From Undibacterium umbellatum (GTDB lineage: Bacteria > Pseudomonadota > Gammaproteobacteria > Burkholderiales > Burkholderiaceae_D): a DNA stretch of 64,000 bases. The stretch is from the NCBI RefSeq assembly GCF_014284125.1, contig NZ_JACOFX010000024.1, positions 1 through 64,000 on the forward strand. The letters are read 5' to 3'. Positions 29,101 to 31,573 of this stretch are shown in pieces (the stretch's first letter is position 1; the number at the start of each line of letters is the position of its first letter). The notes under the pieces were generated by a model. That model had not been told where the DNA came from, did not search any database, and saw nothing but the letters and a program-made list of their open reading frames with translations. The position numbers were made by a program, and so were the translations under genes.

Positions 29101-31147
29101 GGCCTTTGAGTTGCTGGAACTGGACATCTGTCAGTGCATTGGCACGGGCAATGGTCTGGACTTTTTGGCCCAGAACATTGTAGATGTATTGGGTAACTTC
29201 GCCTTTGCCATTGACATCGGCCTGGAGGTTGCCTGCGGCATCGTAGATGTGCAGTTGTTCTACCCCTGTCGGGTCTTTGGCGTAGACCAAGCGGCCCAGG
29301 GCATCATAACCGTAGCTGGTGGTGAGTTCTCCACCGAGGGTGCTGCTAAGCAAGTGACCCTGGTTGTCGTAGACTTGGGTGTCGATGCGGCCACTGGCAT
29401 TGTGCTGGACGATTTTGTGGTTGGCGTCGTCGTATTCGGTAAAGCTGGTCTTTTGCAGTGCATCGGTGGTGCTGGTCTGGCGGCCCAGACCGTCGTAGGT
29501 GTAGCTGGTCTGGTTATTGAGCGCATCAACCGTCATCAACAGGTTGCCTGCGACATCATAGGTGAAACGGGTGATGCTTTCTTTGCCGTCAGCTACGCCT
29601 GTGCCATCAGCATTGATCTTGGCATAGGTGGTGGTGGTGCTGAGCTGGCCACGGGTGTTGTAGCTGTAGTCGCTGCGGGTGGTGTTGCTTTGGACCTGGG
29701 AGGTGCTCCAGCTTTGCAGTTGGCCCAGTGTCAGTGGGTCGTTCGTTTCTAGTCCGGCTACGGGGTAGCTGGCGTTGGTGTAGTGGATGTCGGCTGTCTT
29801 TTGGCCTGCGCTGTCATAGCGTTGTTCGCTGACTGTGCCAGTAGTACTGATCTGGAAGCGTAACTGGCCGGGCAGGCCGTAGACGAAGCGGGTGCTTTGT
29901 GAGCCTGTGGACTGGTTGGCACCTGCTGCCGGGGTCAGGGTGCTGAGGATGAGGTCGCCATTGGCGTCGTAGGTGTTGTCTGTGCGGTTACCGGCGGCAT
30001 CTGTCTTGGTCAGCAGGTGACCGGCAGTGTCGTAGGTGTAGCTGGTTGCATTGCCTTGCGCATCTGTCAAACTGGCGATATTGCCGTAGGCATCATAGCC
30101 GTAGCGCAGGGTTTGGGTCTGGCCGTTGGCTGCGGGTGCGGTGATGCTGTCGAAGCGTTTGTCTGCGGTGAGGGTGTAGACGGTGACATTGCCAAAGGCG
30201 TCGGTGACTTTGGTTTGGCGGTTGACGGTGTCGTAGTCGAATTTGGTCACCTTGTTGTAGGCATCGGTGATGCTGGCAACGCGGGCTTCGCCATCTACGG
30301 TAACGTAGGTAAATTTCTGGTAGCTGCCATCGGTCTGGGTGATGCTGTCGATGAGATTGCCAGTTCCCACATAGGTGTAGCTGGTGATGTAGACTTTACC
30401 ATCGGTAATACTGCTGTCTTCCGGGCTCAGGTCGAGCAGGACCTGGCTCAGGCGGTTCTGGGTATCGTAGGTGTAGCGGGTGTTGCTGGTGACTTTGCCA
30501 TCGGCGGCGACAATGCGTTCCTGGCTCAGGTTGTTGCCTGTGTAGATAAATTCTACCGATTCGCCATTGGCGGTGGTGATCTTGGACAGCAGGTCGCCGT
30601 TGTAACTGTAGGTGGTGATATTGCCGCTGGTGTCGCTGGCTGTGGCCAACTTCCAGGTGCCATTGCCACCTTGGTAGGTTTCTGTTTGGTGGCTGACTGT
30701 GTCTGTCCACTTCCAGGTCGTACCATCACTGCTGAGAGTGTCGAACTCAGCGTTGCCAGGGGCGCCTACATACAGCTGCCTGGTCGCGTCGTAAACAAAG
30801 CTACTGACGCTGCCGTCTTGCCCTACGCGCTGGACCTCACTACCTACAGTATTTAATGTGCCGGTGAGGTTGGTAATGCGGCGATAGCCGTTGATCCACC
30901 AGGCGTCACCGTTGTCGTCGGACATTTTGCCCTGACTGTTATAGGTACGCAATAAAGAAACATCGTCGCCACGACCTACCAGAACGGCATCGTTGTCTTG
31001 TATCACCACGTTGCCGGTCGCAACGTTGACATATGTTTTTTCGCCTGTCTTGCCTGAAGACGATTGGTCTAAGTTGCCGCGACCTCCCAATTGCGCCAAA
31101 GAAGCTTGCACTAAACCAGTACCATTTCCGCTAACGATCGTGACCAT
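2144..31147 (-). CDS. Giant RHS/YD-repeat polymorphic toxin, 9,667 residues
   Basis: An intact 29-kb reading frame starting at an ATG preceded by AAAGGTAA. It is built of RHS/YD repeats (YxYDxxGxL units), which in this superfamily form a shell around a carboxy-terminal toxin. Approximate order: three homologous modules at residues 1-1820, 1821-3735 and from 3736, each opening with an ATGN(V/L)V...DDVSxLRxYNSQG...DAWW.NGYR block; a bulb-type lectin domain at about 5902-6036 with three QxDGNLxL/Y motifs; a beta-rich insert at about 6240-6480; an array of DUF4214-like units and a coiled coil at about 6486-8152; more YD repeats; LysM at about 8946-9000; one hydrophobic helix at about 9034-9054; and a tip with H9598-A-E9600 and C9646-x2-C9649, the zinc/catalytic signature of nucleic-acid deaminase toxins. 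There is no Sec signal peptide, so the export route is unclear. The deaminase call is by motif only. Confidence 0.9.
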   Translation of the reverse strand: MVTIVSGNGTGLVQASLAQLGGRGNLDQSSSGKTGEKTYVNVATGNVVIQDNDAVLVGRGDDVSLLRTYNSQGKMSDDNGDAWWINGYRRITNLTGTLNTVGSEVQRVGQDGSVSSFVYDATRQLYVGAPGNAEFDTLSSDGTTWKWTDTVSHQTETYQGGNGTWKLATASDTSGNITTYSYNGDLLSKITTANGESVEFIYTGNNLSQERIVAADGKVTSNTRYTYDTQNRLSQVLLDLSPEDSSITDGKVYITSYTYVGTGNLIDSITQTDGSYQKFTYVTVDGEARVASITDAYNKVTKFDYDTVNRQTKVTDAFGNVTVYTLTADKRFDSITAPAANGQTQTLRYGYDAYGNIASLTDAQGNATSYTYDTAGHLLTKTDAAGNRTDNTYDANGDLILSTLTPAAGANQSTGSQSTRFVYGLPGQLRFQISTTGTVSEQRYDSAGQKTADIHYTNASYPVAGLETNDPLTLGQLQSWSTSQVQSNTTRSDYSYNTRGQLSTTTTYAKINADGTGVADGKESITRFTYDVAGNLLMTVDALNNQTSYTYDGLGRQTSTTDALQKTSFTEYDDANHKIVQHNASGRIDTQVYDNQGHLLSSTLGGELTTSYGYDALGRLVYAKDPTGVEQLHIYDAAGNLQADVNGKGEVTQYIYNVLGQKVQTIARANALTDVQFQQLKGQVVQTGNASAPTNVSVIPVTASASDMIVRTLYDKLGRVAKTISPLGEVTELQYNAAGKLVATIQRANTLNPSSVGVNATAEEVQVTADAIKDRSSYRYYDQDQKLIGTVDAEGGIVEYRYDSAGRQTTTIAYATQNKNAQVSSLLSGLITQNPSQDAISYNFYDAENRVTATVNSEGYAIDYQYDASSHVIQKTNYSVKLTSVNSSQTWESIRPQNDPNRQTLQQFFDSLGRLSTSKFNIGNAFGINQTKIVQNVYDTKTGLLSYTVQDANRPNLRRASNTAYDQYGRVIGTLAGNGSEILFTNSDPAIIDQSWKDYGIAYTYDGANRRTSSIDQNGHRTLYYYDQAGHLTFTVNAMGEVTEQRYNHLGQLTDTIQYANRVTGLSTLNGGLQTAEFNQKIQAIANPADDIRTSNTYDLDGRLLAVTDPNNQLTRYTYDQFGQQIKITDAKQIDTELHYDKRGLVTDTIHDAANLHQTVHTDYDAFGRAWRTVDAMGNVTHQKLDKLGQVVEVKDVASGSSTRTTYDAFSRILTKIDAKGAVTQFWYSWGPQGAPVVTTSAEGLVSSEGFLRTGEKSSQNKADGPYLSYVYDKDGNEITKYNGSYFTNKTFDKSDRLILSTDENGNKTTYTYDDVNRLLSKTLEIANGQPLVTTYKYDALGRQIETTDPENKTTRLVYDHNGQLLQTIVDPNGLNLVTEYSYDETGKTLKITQKDRDNVVKSMQTYAYDSLGRRITESQDGGLTVSRKYQYDANNNVISVTDAQAHVTHFAYDSQNRQILGIDVSGSVTSTVYDLNGRISQIRHYATAIDVTTIGSAADSATLLALIPPSSTNDQVSYRYYDKDGRMTFEVSALGEVISHAYDGAGRIVRNTQFATKITLPPPVDFSLSLVPVNVLDLVDSYSYDVTGRLGFKISIDGSVTGYTYDKAGNLTATTIFTNKISVNDVTVGTKADVVTFFMQNKKSATDRIERRAYDEANRLIYIVDAKGNVTQNIYEGLHLKQTVQYANVINISNSDLASIKNAIKVDVVKDKLVSYIFDQVGNLSGSLVTSGNGDAKTYDKNGTLLSFKDSSGNTTLYNYDIEGRLLSSTDTQGKTESYIYNVQGQKTSYTNKNGDTWSYIYDAAGALLKVISTLSNGVSNTFDYGAYRSGHQNLSLVNTGKGKNGEITSVDLATGNLVLRDADALLSGLGDDVSILRSYNSQGRLSDDNGDAWWLNGYRCVAALTGDLNKAGSSVYRVGQDGTVVKYNYDLNRQLYVAAQGSGSFDTLSSDGSSWTWKQAGSQRTETYQGDNGYTWKLAIACDLNGLKTTYTYSGDLLSRITNANGEAVEFIYTDNNLTQERIVAADGKVTSNTNYRYDAQNRLNQVLLDLSPDDASIADGKVYATTYTYVGGGNLLESITQTDGSYQKFSYVTVNGESRIASITDVYNNVTKFDYDTVNRQTTVTDAFGNVSTYITNADKRFDTVIAPAANGQTATTRYTYDAAGNLASITDAQNNVTSFTYDASGNLLTKTDAQGNRVENTYNGNNDLLTSTLYSALTADGKQLSGPQTTRYVYDAQHNLRFQINATGNVIEQRFDSNGQKITEVHFTNVKYGNGLLSPSLDQMQNWSSSQAQDITTRKDYGYNSRGQVNSITTYGKIGSDGQGIKDGTESITQYSYDVSGKLLFSIDGKNNQTSFTYDGLGRVLSTTDALQKTSYTEYDDANHKVILHNASGRIDTQLFDSRGHLLSSSLGGELTTEYRYDALGRQVYSRDPSGVEQLHIYDPAGNIQADINGQGEVTQYVYNNLGQKIQTIARANALTSSQFQQIKAQLVQEGVASTAAAIVNNIPVTASGSDMISRTLYDSLGRIGKSISPLGEVTDFQYNAAGKLVATIQRANTLNPSTISIDDKAQDVAVAADAVNDRISYCYYDQDQKLIGKADAEGGIVGYLYDNADRLRVVVAYAAKNQNAKVDSKFSSLITTNSSKDVVDFYFYDASDRVIAYIDPQGTPTEFKYDLAGNITQKTTYNGDLSGGYNLSGTWDQIRPQYIDPSRQTVKQTFDKLGRLETTETFVGEYRNDNFTTKTKNIFDSQTGLLISSGIVDSRAALRRTQDTAYDKFGRVVATVKGNGSELLRNTTDPVTISQIWKDYGTAYTYDAGNRRTSSKDQNGRRTLYYYDNAGHLTFTVNALGEVTEQRYNHLGQLTDNVQYATRLTGLSGLSGGLQTADFTQKIQAIADQTNDIRSSYSYDLDGRVITMTDANRQITTYTYNQFGEQVKITDAKHVDTELRYDKRGAVTDTIRDTANLHQAVRTDYDAFARAWRTVDAMGNVTQQQFDRLGRVVEVKDMATGSATTSKYDAFGRIFTQTDARGVLTSYWYLDSRNGDKTAIVSVAFQVRGQIYINRVGDIQRHDYSEANSDFMTYDYDGNLLTYNRTVVNGISTIANTYDKSDRLTQSTDENGNVTTYAYDDANRLTSKTLAMAGGQTLVTSYKYDAFGRQVEITDADNKVTKLVYDHKGQLLQSIVDPDGLHLVTEYSYDEAGKTLKVTQRGNGKDASLVQSYTYDALGRRISESSDDGITTSRKYAYDANNNVISVTDTNGNLTHYAYDSQNRQIISIDAAGGVTTTAYDPDGRISQLHRYAVAIDTTSIGVAADKAALNALIPAASANDQIFYRYYDNDGHLAVEVNALGDATSYAYDTEGHVVRTIQYATKVTVPPMAALSTATLPIAVQDKVESYAYEPTGRLGFKIAADGAVTGYAYDKVGNLTATTSYANHINVQSVALGARADAVLSLMNSKKSVLDHTERRAYDEANRLVYTVDAQGLVTQNIYDGLHLKQTVLYANAISVSDSNYSTIKNGISADGSKDKLTSYVYDKAGRLISVTDYQGKAESYTYNSLGQKISYTDKNGVVITYAYDKAGNLLAHSLSNTDAQGKTETYTYNNLGQTIGYATKVGAVYSAYTYDTLSNVLTQTTGKIDAQGNIESKTYDKNNQLLSTTDKSGNVSNYDNAGRLQTIVDTQGKTETYTYNAVGQIANVTNKQGEVSTYNYDSAGTLKTITAVTANGTVVIFDDSVYAASQQNLSLLNIAAGKNGEIAAVNLATGNLVLRDADALLSGLGNDTSILRTYNSQGKLSDDNRDAWWLNGYRRVAALNGELNKAGSSVYRAGQDASVVKYTYDSTRQLYVATQGSGSFDTLSSDGTTWTWTDTVSHQTETYQGNNGTWKLATASDTSGNVTSYTYNGDLLSKITNANGEAVEFIYTGNNLSQERIVAADGKVTSNTRYTYDTQNRLSQVLLDLSPEDSSITDGKVYITSYTYVGTGNLIDSITQTDGSYQKFTYVTVDGEARVASITDAYNKVTKFDYDTVNRQTKVTDAFGNVTVYTLTADKRFDSITAPAANGQTQTLRYGYDAYGNIASLTDAQGNATSYTYDTAGHLLTKTDAAGNRTDNTYDANGDLILSTLTPAAGANQSTGSQSTRFVYGLPGQLRFQISTTGTVSEQRYDSAGQKTADIHYTNASYPVAGLETNDPLTLGQLQSWSTSQVQSNTTRSDYSYNTRGQLSTTTTYAKINADGTGVADGKESITRFTYDVAGNLLMTVDALNNQTSYTYDGLGRQTSTTDALQKTSFTEYDDANHKIVQHNASGRIDTQVYDNQGHLLSSTLGGELTTSYGYDALGRLVYAKDPTGVEQLHIYDAAGNLQADVNGKGEVTQYIYNVLGQRVQTIARANALTDVQFQQLKGQVVQTGNVSAPANVSVIPVTASASDMIVRTLYDNLGRVAKTISPLGEVTELQYNAAGKLVATIQRANTLNPSSVGVNATAQDVQVAADSKDRSSYRYYDQDQKLIGTVDAEGGIVEYRYDSAGRQTVTIAYATQNKNAQVNSLLSGLITQNPSQDAVSYNFYNAENQLIGSANAEGYATEYHYNLSGQLTQTTRYSNKVSNVSTNAPWETIRPIADATADLITQQTYDALGRTKNTIAANGSITTSFYDDNTGLLVRQKLNLGTAQSRFVNLKYDQYGRVIGEMSSIGGWQLNTGAISEATAWQNYGVSHTYDSANRRTSSTDQNGHRSLFYYDQAGHLTHTINALGEVKESRYNHLGQLTDTITYGTRLTNVSSLTGGLAPSSLIQSLAAIANNQLDSAQHLNYDLDGRVESMTDANGSVTYYSYDQFGERTSITSAITDTENLITKTSYNKLGQVTETTQDANGIKQIVHTDYDAFGRAYRTVDANGNVTTQIFDRLGRAVEVTDQASGHSNKTSYNAFNQTLTLTDAKGNVSTYSYKNTALLSETKQTSAEGSIVLTTTNSYGQVIASTDGKGNTTSIVYDRDGNLKFKSTSDGKNNFSTLNVYDNAGLLKESTDANGNKTTYTYDDANRLTSKTLTIAGSAPLVTKYAYDAKGQQIEITDPNKVKTKLEYDLKGQLIKQTVDPDGLKLVTEYDYDKRGKTLKVTQKGETQDLVQRYVFDKLGRRIEEYTGTTLTRSYQYDANNNVISTTDALNKVTRFAYDSEDRQVLVLDAAGGMQRTVYDENGRVKSVRRYATTVNLTGLSAQPTRAALEALIPAETAQDRFNTNYYDKDGRVTSTVDALGGVVSYVYDGNNNVVKKTSGDGINPANDRTQWFAYDGMNRLTVSIAADGSVMSHVYDGNGNVTSTTAYANRISTASLAVGATSQTYLSQVQANAQQDRTERRAYDAANRLVYSVDAQGYVTKNVYEGTHLKSTTQFDQAISVSDSALAAIQAAVNTSAKDRTSAYEYDHAGHLLKSTDAMGFTESFTYNSLGQKESFTNKKGATWTYTYDAAGRLETETAPAVEVASIDLRNGAKSSSSAMFALETRFVYDAVGNLTARIEASNSAQQRRTDYTYDALGRQVVVTYPPVDVTDSSTGITITGKQLTTRVTYDALGNAVSNLDVAGKRSYKVYDQLGRVRFDIDANGYLTEYKRNAFGEVETLIRYANDKRDTSSETAPTLAQIVPLTSAKDRQIKTQYNQLGQAAVVTESVFYGSDGTHYEYQAKVTSNTYNAFGELSSAAVGRNVYDANGALLQAGVDIATTRYAYNQRGQQVAILDAENYLTRQQFDAYGNVVSHIEFATSYAHLASNWTGSESGLPVADISLLSGASDRGVRYEYDLINRKTTETRLNVEFAQLSHVNRTDSNVRGSVKTQFGYDQLGNLVSKTEQEIDSGRASSGISNIGLITRTSAITYDMLGRVATTTSSGSGTGNTAIYTVYKRDAYGNAVVTTQTEMKQGSKSGNPLMVYMGSMNAGQNLLENQALYSANGRFQLVMQTDGNLVMYDREQGNESAPGIIWQSGTRAPSGSTGLAVQTDGNLALYHAGSTLWQSATRGSGVVLRLQDDGNLVLSNASQQIVWQTATVVTAGASDKDERKSYAQYNAFGKVTDSVDAANKRSHQSYDASGNLVAQQRKVTDINGQVVGNSDSSAMLSMEYDAAGKLIRTVELGVAGSSDTTETRYEYNAFGELQKQTVNGATTLLNEYDNEGHLWRTTSGGITKVMLVDQEGRNTVQVTSGTIDLRSLADAKAVASHIQTDGNFTSSVTRYDHLGHVIEKQLPNVGNSNKLEVSAQSSPLSFFVNGTIDNGSASGSSGNDGRHDPNELKNGTGNVSGSSPTGSTFTGYNSLRITMPDMSSWGYGDVKISVKFQTKLGVNGVPPTMGTVEKVYEALQAKGEVDFFWNNAKDWGIPTQKYVTEIVISKKDATGHWVQVNKLGATQSNSINAVINIAAPIDLNTKPVFRYRVSGNANWSIGKVTNFGSNYIFNPLDGKDANVGPIPGNTTALAEGIYEYEVDYYQNGVVVSHSSGNMTVGYGSERIKIAQLYVALLGRAPTDSELVDLTKSLANNTLDQMAQYILGRPELSTLSGEAVLNLIYKDALKREIDDAGKAYWLAQWNSGATNAHGSVVADIIRGTVAYAGDVAEIVTSTKLFNNKVSVALTYGGELKGRDIAVAAAILTQVSATDTTAALASASVGTLVTDAQARLQLTRLYVLLQNRSPEYGGFKYYADGLMGKLYNINAAAANILDQSPLAGKSNKDIADTIFDTVLNWKESSAKSGFLDKLNAATTSAQKATAILELIDDIVGNTKSDFGWRQAQQLFNNRVNVGMLYANSFSLTDDKEAATINALVTATDTLTAINAVFAKLDATQNKQLNLTRLYVMLFNRAPDPKGYKYWLQQSNLDSNISFSVIANAIWTDKFSTVSNLELVRKIYVETLGGDAASVTDSNEWVKKLNAVGQAGAAGRGEVLELMINDLVNPSGSASFSAYARQVFTLKTATGMNFVVLGGGEEKEAALALSAVEKDLKSMSASLALNQAKAGAAASDAVMLAAKLAAANTQLAAATVALEASAAGLAYARAQAQSSMADSSKVNADLEKAKADLKAFSEGVTTAEITLSQAQVQLQSAKSAMEFAIAAVKIDNSIANQALIVKAEQMLTEATIAAGIAQSDKERKGKDLQDAVDNINRLEGESARLYEIARVANASYTAAANDYYAKVKDRDDASTAAGLAETAQINASAALDRVNAPINSNRVVIFQLFNLIFGITSPDLARVKFWQEELELRGRSVKDVIHAMYYDPTYRPYADTPKNFFERIYQRSLSYPTYDAESIGAKSVAYWSDAVSKASSDRDKSDQIYAFYVGLMGESGNNPYSGLGYLQSNVNEVMYASTMYLADRLSDVRKATAALGLANASLVTARSNLESATYTLNNTPKATQANSDYEDAVNKYEAAARAKTGVKEAYDTAVKTYTKATGLVQQNQDYLNSLKPTGNSTPVSGNVINDLGNAWTDYSIKKGLADQAEPLLSDATRDLATIRNANPAHLNSILQLYVLMFNRTDPDSAGLAYWIKRLEENMSLTDIATSMYHDSNVYYSNGGLDKLNPSVLFSNIYTNSLNRSDNDTAGVQFWVNELAKWPAQSQGMAFNALLFSVLNNPAPDALFLATRDNFNGKVSQGVARAVSNVQERYNKALAAVPKTAEDARIALQVYKDLVEKAGPAGTGNVATPTLSANNLAEVLRVYLLLTNSQYASPDIVFKICAWGDKLNKSQITLDGIAGEMYHDATLGLDSSSSLTLMQNIYRNALERSSPDPYGGEAMWAAQLDVARQSGNVAGQGNVLRQVIAGLVGATSTVPVAFASRRVFDQKLIGLINSFQIVDQVNIDYIRSHVVGPVGLSLADAQKAFELANSAATAAQKNASYVFGMGTAPTVAASGLQKNIAQLFALMFNRAPEASGLEYWSSHATSNDLNRMAQQMLLGAAPLDMPPGLDNAGFVNTLYRNLGSVDNVRLQGHINDLQFKTRGQVAVEILSETLSATSSDLAVANRQTLLANKTAVGLTYALTMKGDSADVARTLFAQVTADNAAAGIHAALSTSPAVYARSQVASLFIMMFGIEADLKGFDYWSERVPAVTAPLAERVAFVQNIISGDTEHRLEPYKLVDNRDFVKYIYSNAFGQLPDAAGLAHWVKQLDTQSRAEVITAILYDVQNSAGSSSIDAATQLQFRLNQKAFAEKTSLALNHLAVLEQNKLASTGSADQQILNELRSAASVAAGLAIEADLAALQAMGDIGRKTLIQKAADISWVPTLNINNGSNGTPVAPVGHNSIIQTSDRWGNVLSATDVRDPKLQTSYHYDSDNRLIETTRVDGAKITEAYNSLGQRIGGMDANGYISYNVLDASGHVLEEHRADGHVARQDYNGFGERTSYTDATGYQTTFKYDAMGRVSSQTQTGAVKVYQSTDLTKDGGVFNPESVVPQQLSISYQYDELGRRIQTTDAAGGILRTWYDLRGNVIKADNESHTASSNGTQTTSRFDALNHKVNETDAIGGQKTWFYDIATGRLVDRTDLGGHKTLYAYNYYNQVVHEYGEGAYKKDIWTSYNQLGQVLTIQDVGTTTNTYYQYDAAGNRLTESVIQIRNTHLEVLQDNHLSYDKLGRLSKVETGRYGLKYLYDNNGNRTMVDSYYVTDIIGTDGKVVKSEEHQKITWNSYDAMNRQLVADGVNVGGVISTDSGLGRQGHEFRYDAEGRRISDTSYGKKITSTKANVFGIPVVMSGVTMGDVVETYSYDAIGRLDTVKRDGVEIDKRYYNANSQLIRSGISDSLIGQIRGDDNLKKAFQEAGVNDDFTIYKYREDKLNQVEFQQVHTTDGGLGYSGTAFHYDAAGRLERYTQDNTTTVTYDYKNKDQFDQYQVSSITGNRGGGDASTFNKYDANGHLIRVADSDDETKAGVNARNMLVDTEGRILRKELKGNNTYSLLVNGEIIGTSSKDYASDTINQSYVNQSALSSSGPSIYITHLGDTLQSVAKAVWGDATLWYLIADANGIIADQFQEGSRILIPAREVAGGNRNDTLKPYNPGEIIGNTTPNMPMPAGPDGCGMVGSIVTVAVAIILAIATKGYTSPYLKVAIAAASATAGQYAAVAAGEQDKVNWKSVALSTITAGIMPGDISFVKNPYVDAALNGMMRNVITQGVAIAINLQQDFSWTSLAAAGAGSAVGARVGEEFKTADFGNMSKDWREITQRTVIGFATGITATLVSGGKMHAGRVLTDAFGNALVESLRDENTSIYAARIKEPSTTFFKPGELEKVNVPSIDDILNPAVQSATGSASAVWASDLGNSKRWLRYIVDGPAAAGQSGMPTSKEVNGTFIKSSDTTTLYQTGMQTVEISHKKLTPDEIRALDEEHATDVSWQMSMPNWSFKETSRRINEKRKLIALEQQRVAIANGPQAWARQAPIAKSGILSPVHAEAWHYRQALSLQDGIVNEFGGLVVRAGVRVVAPAWTAAKTALYSETTLLRSELDATIRAGLSADLKIGPRIGGLEASQANVFVARMESQVSREAGVIIANGGKGGIAYARAGSAPAGIMSEGFQNIPSAMGEFPGVQRVAGVNGKYTISDTDAFISGVSDAYARSGQKLNGLTAQQIRDYVSSEKVFAQQAGVPGLHAEVQAANDLYNKLVNPAGALMNGDISVVTYKLGKSSGSGMQGGPFLACSNCGGILPPKINVVTGRKLFQ
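2147..2560 (-). other. Deaminase-like toxin tip of the RHS protein
   Basis: The last ~135 residues. HAE (codons at 2348-2356) followed about 46 residues later by CSNC (2201-2212) matches the HxE...CxxC zinc site of the cytidine-deaminase-fold toxins (YwqJ and related families). In these the Glu is the proton shuttle and the His and two Cys bind zinc. The substrate (RNA, DNA or nucleotide) cannot be read from the sequence. Confidence 0.7.
4145..4315 (-). other. LysM domain within the RHS protein
   Basis: Encodes YITHLGDTLQSVAKAVWGD followed by a LWYLIADANG and ILIP ending, the usual shape of a LysM peptidoglycan-binding domain. It sits between the last YD repeats and the hydrophobic pre-toxin segment. 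Confidence 0.8.
6690..11700 (-). other. DUF4214-like array with coiled coil inserted in the RHS protein
   Basis: About eight copies of a LYVLLFNRAPDxxGxxYW-type unit, each followed by helical sequence ending in a second xIYxxALxR.xDxxGxxYW unit. This is the pattern of DUF4214, otherwise found in large surface and S-layer-associated proteins. Between the third and fourth units (about 9560-10270) lies an alanine-, lysine- and glutamate-rich heptad stretch that should form a long coiled coil. YD repeats resume on both sides, so the block is an insertion into the shell region, not a separate gene. Confidence 0.75.
13040..13440 (-). other. Bulb-type (mannose-binding) lectin domain in the RHS protein
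   Basis: Three spaced motifs, MQTDGNLVMY, VQTDGNLALY and LQDDGNLVL, each followed by a W-Q-(S/T) turn, are the QxDxNxVxY signature of B-lectin domains. The domain interrupts YD repeats at about residues 5902-6036 and could bind surface mannose-type glycans. Confidence 0.85.
17999..19390 (-). repeat. 1.39-kb near-identical block, copy in module 3
   Basis: Matches 29165-30556 with an offset of 11,166 bp (3,722 codons). Encoded proteins are the same over residues about 3920-4383 versus 198-661. Flanking sequence and the homologous part of module 2 (about 23.6-25.1 kb) are clearly diverged. Confidence 0.85.
29165..30556 (-). repeat. 1.39-kb near-identical block, copy in module 1
   Basis: Partner of 17999-19390. 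Every stretch I compared base by base was identical, and divergence begins abruptly at both ends, which is the pattern left by gene conversion or a recent internal duplication. Confidence 0.85.
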
Positions 31148-31573
31148 GTGTTTTACCTTTTAAATTCGTGCCAATTATTCTTTGCGACAACAAGTGCCTC
31201 ATTGCATGTCGCTTTCATACGCAATAGTCCAAACATTTCAGAATTTGTTTAGGTGAAATCGAAAATAATTTAAAGATCCGTATTTAATTCCATAATTAGA
31301 CTAAATACATACCAATCATTAATTAAAAGCCAGAAATAGTGCTAATAATATTTGGCGTTAATTTTTATAGAAAATGCTTCCAATAATGCACAATTGACAT
31401 TAAGTAGTAATTGGGAGGGCGTCGGGACAATGCATAAGATGGCAGGCATGATATGCTATTGATAACAAAAGAATACGTATATGCCGTAGTGGAGAGCAGC
31501 CAAAAGTGGAGGCAAGTGATTAGGTAAAATTGGCGGTAGAATTTGTTGCATGCGAACAAATATGGAGGTTGCC
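31148..31573. other. AT-rich intergenic region upstream of the RHS gene
   Basis: Separates the divergent RHS gene and the transposase gene. It is notably AT-rich at 31230-31400 and must hold the RHS promoter, but I could not fix a single convincing -35/-10 pair. The left end of the insertion sequence should also lie here; gggacaatgc at about 31423-31432 resembles agacaatgcg at 33112-33121 beyond the transposase, but in direct rather than inverted orientation, so I do not call termini. Confidence 0.4.
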
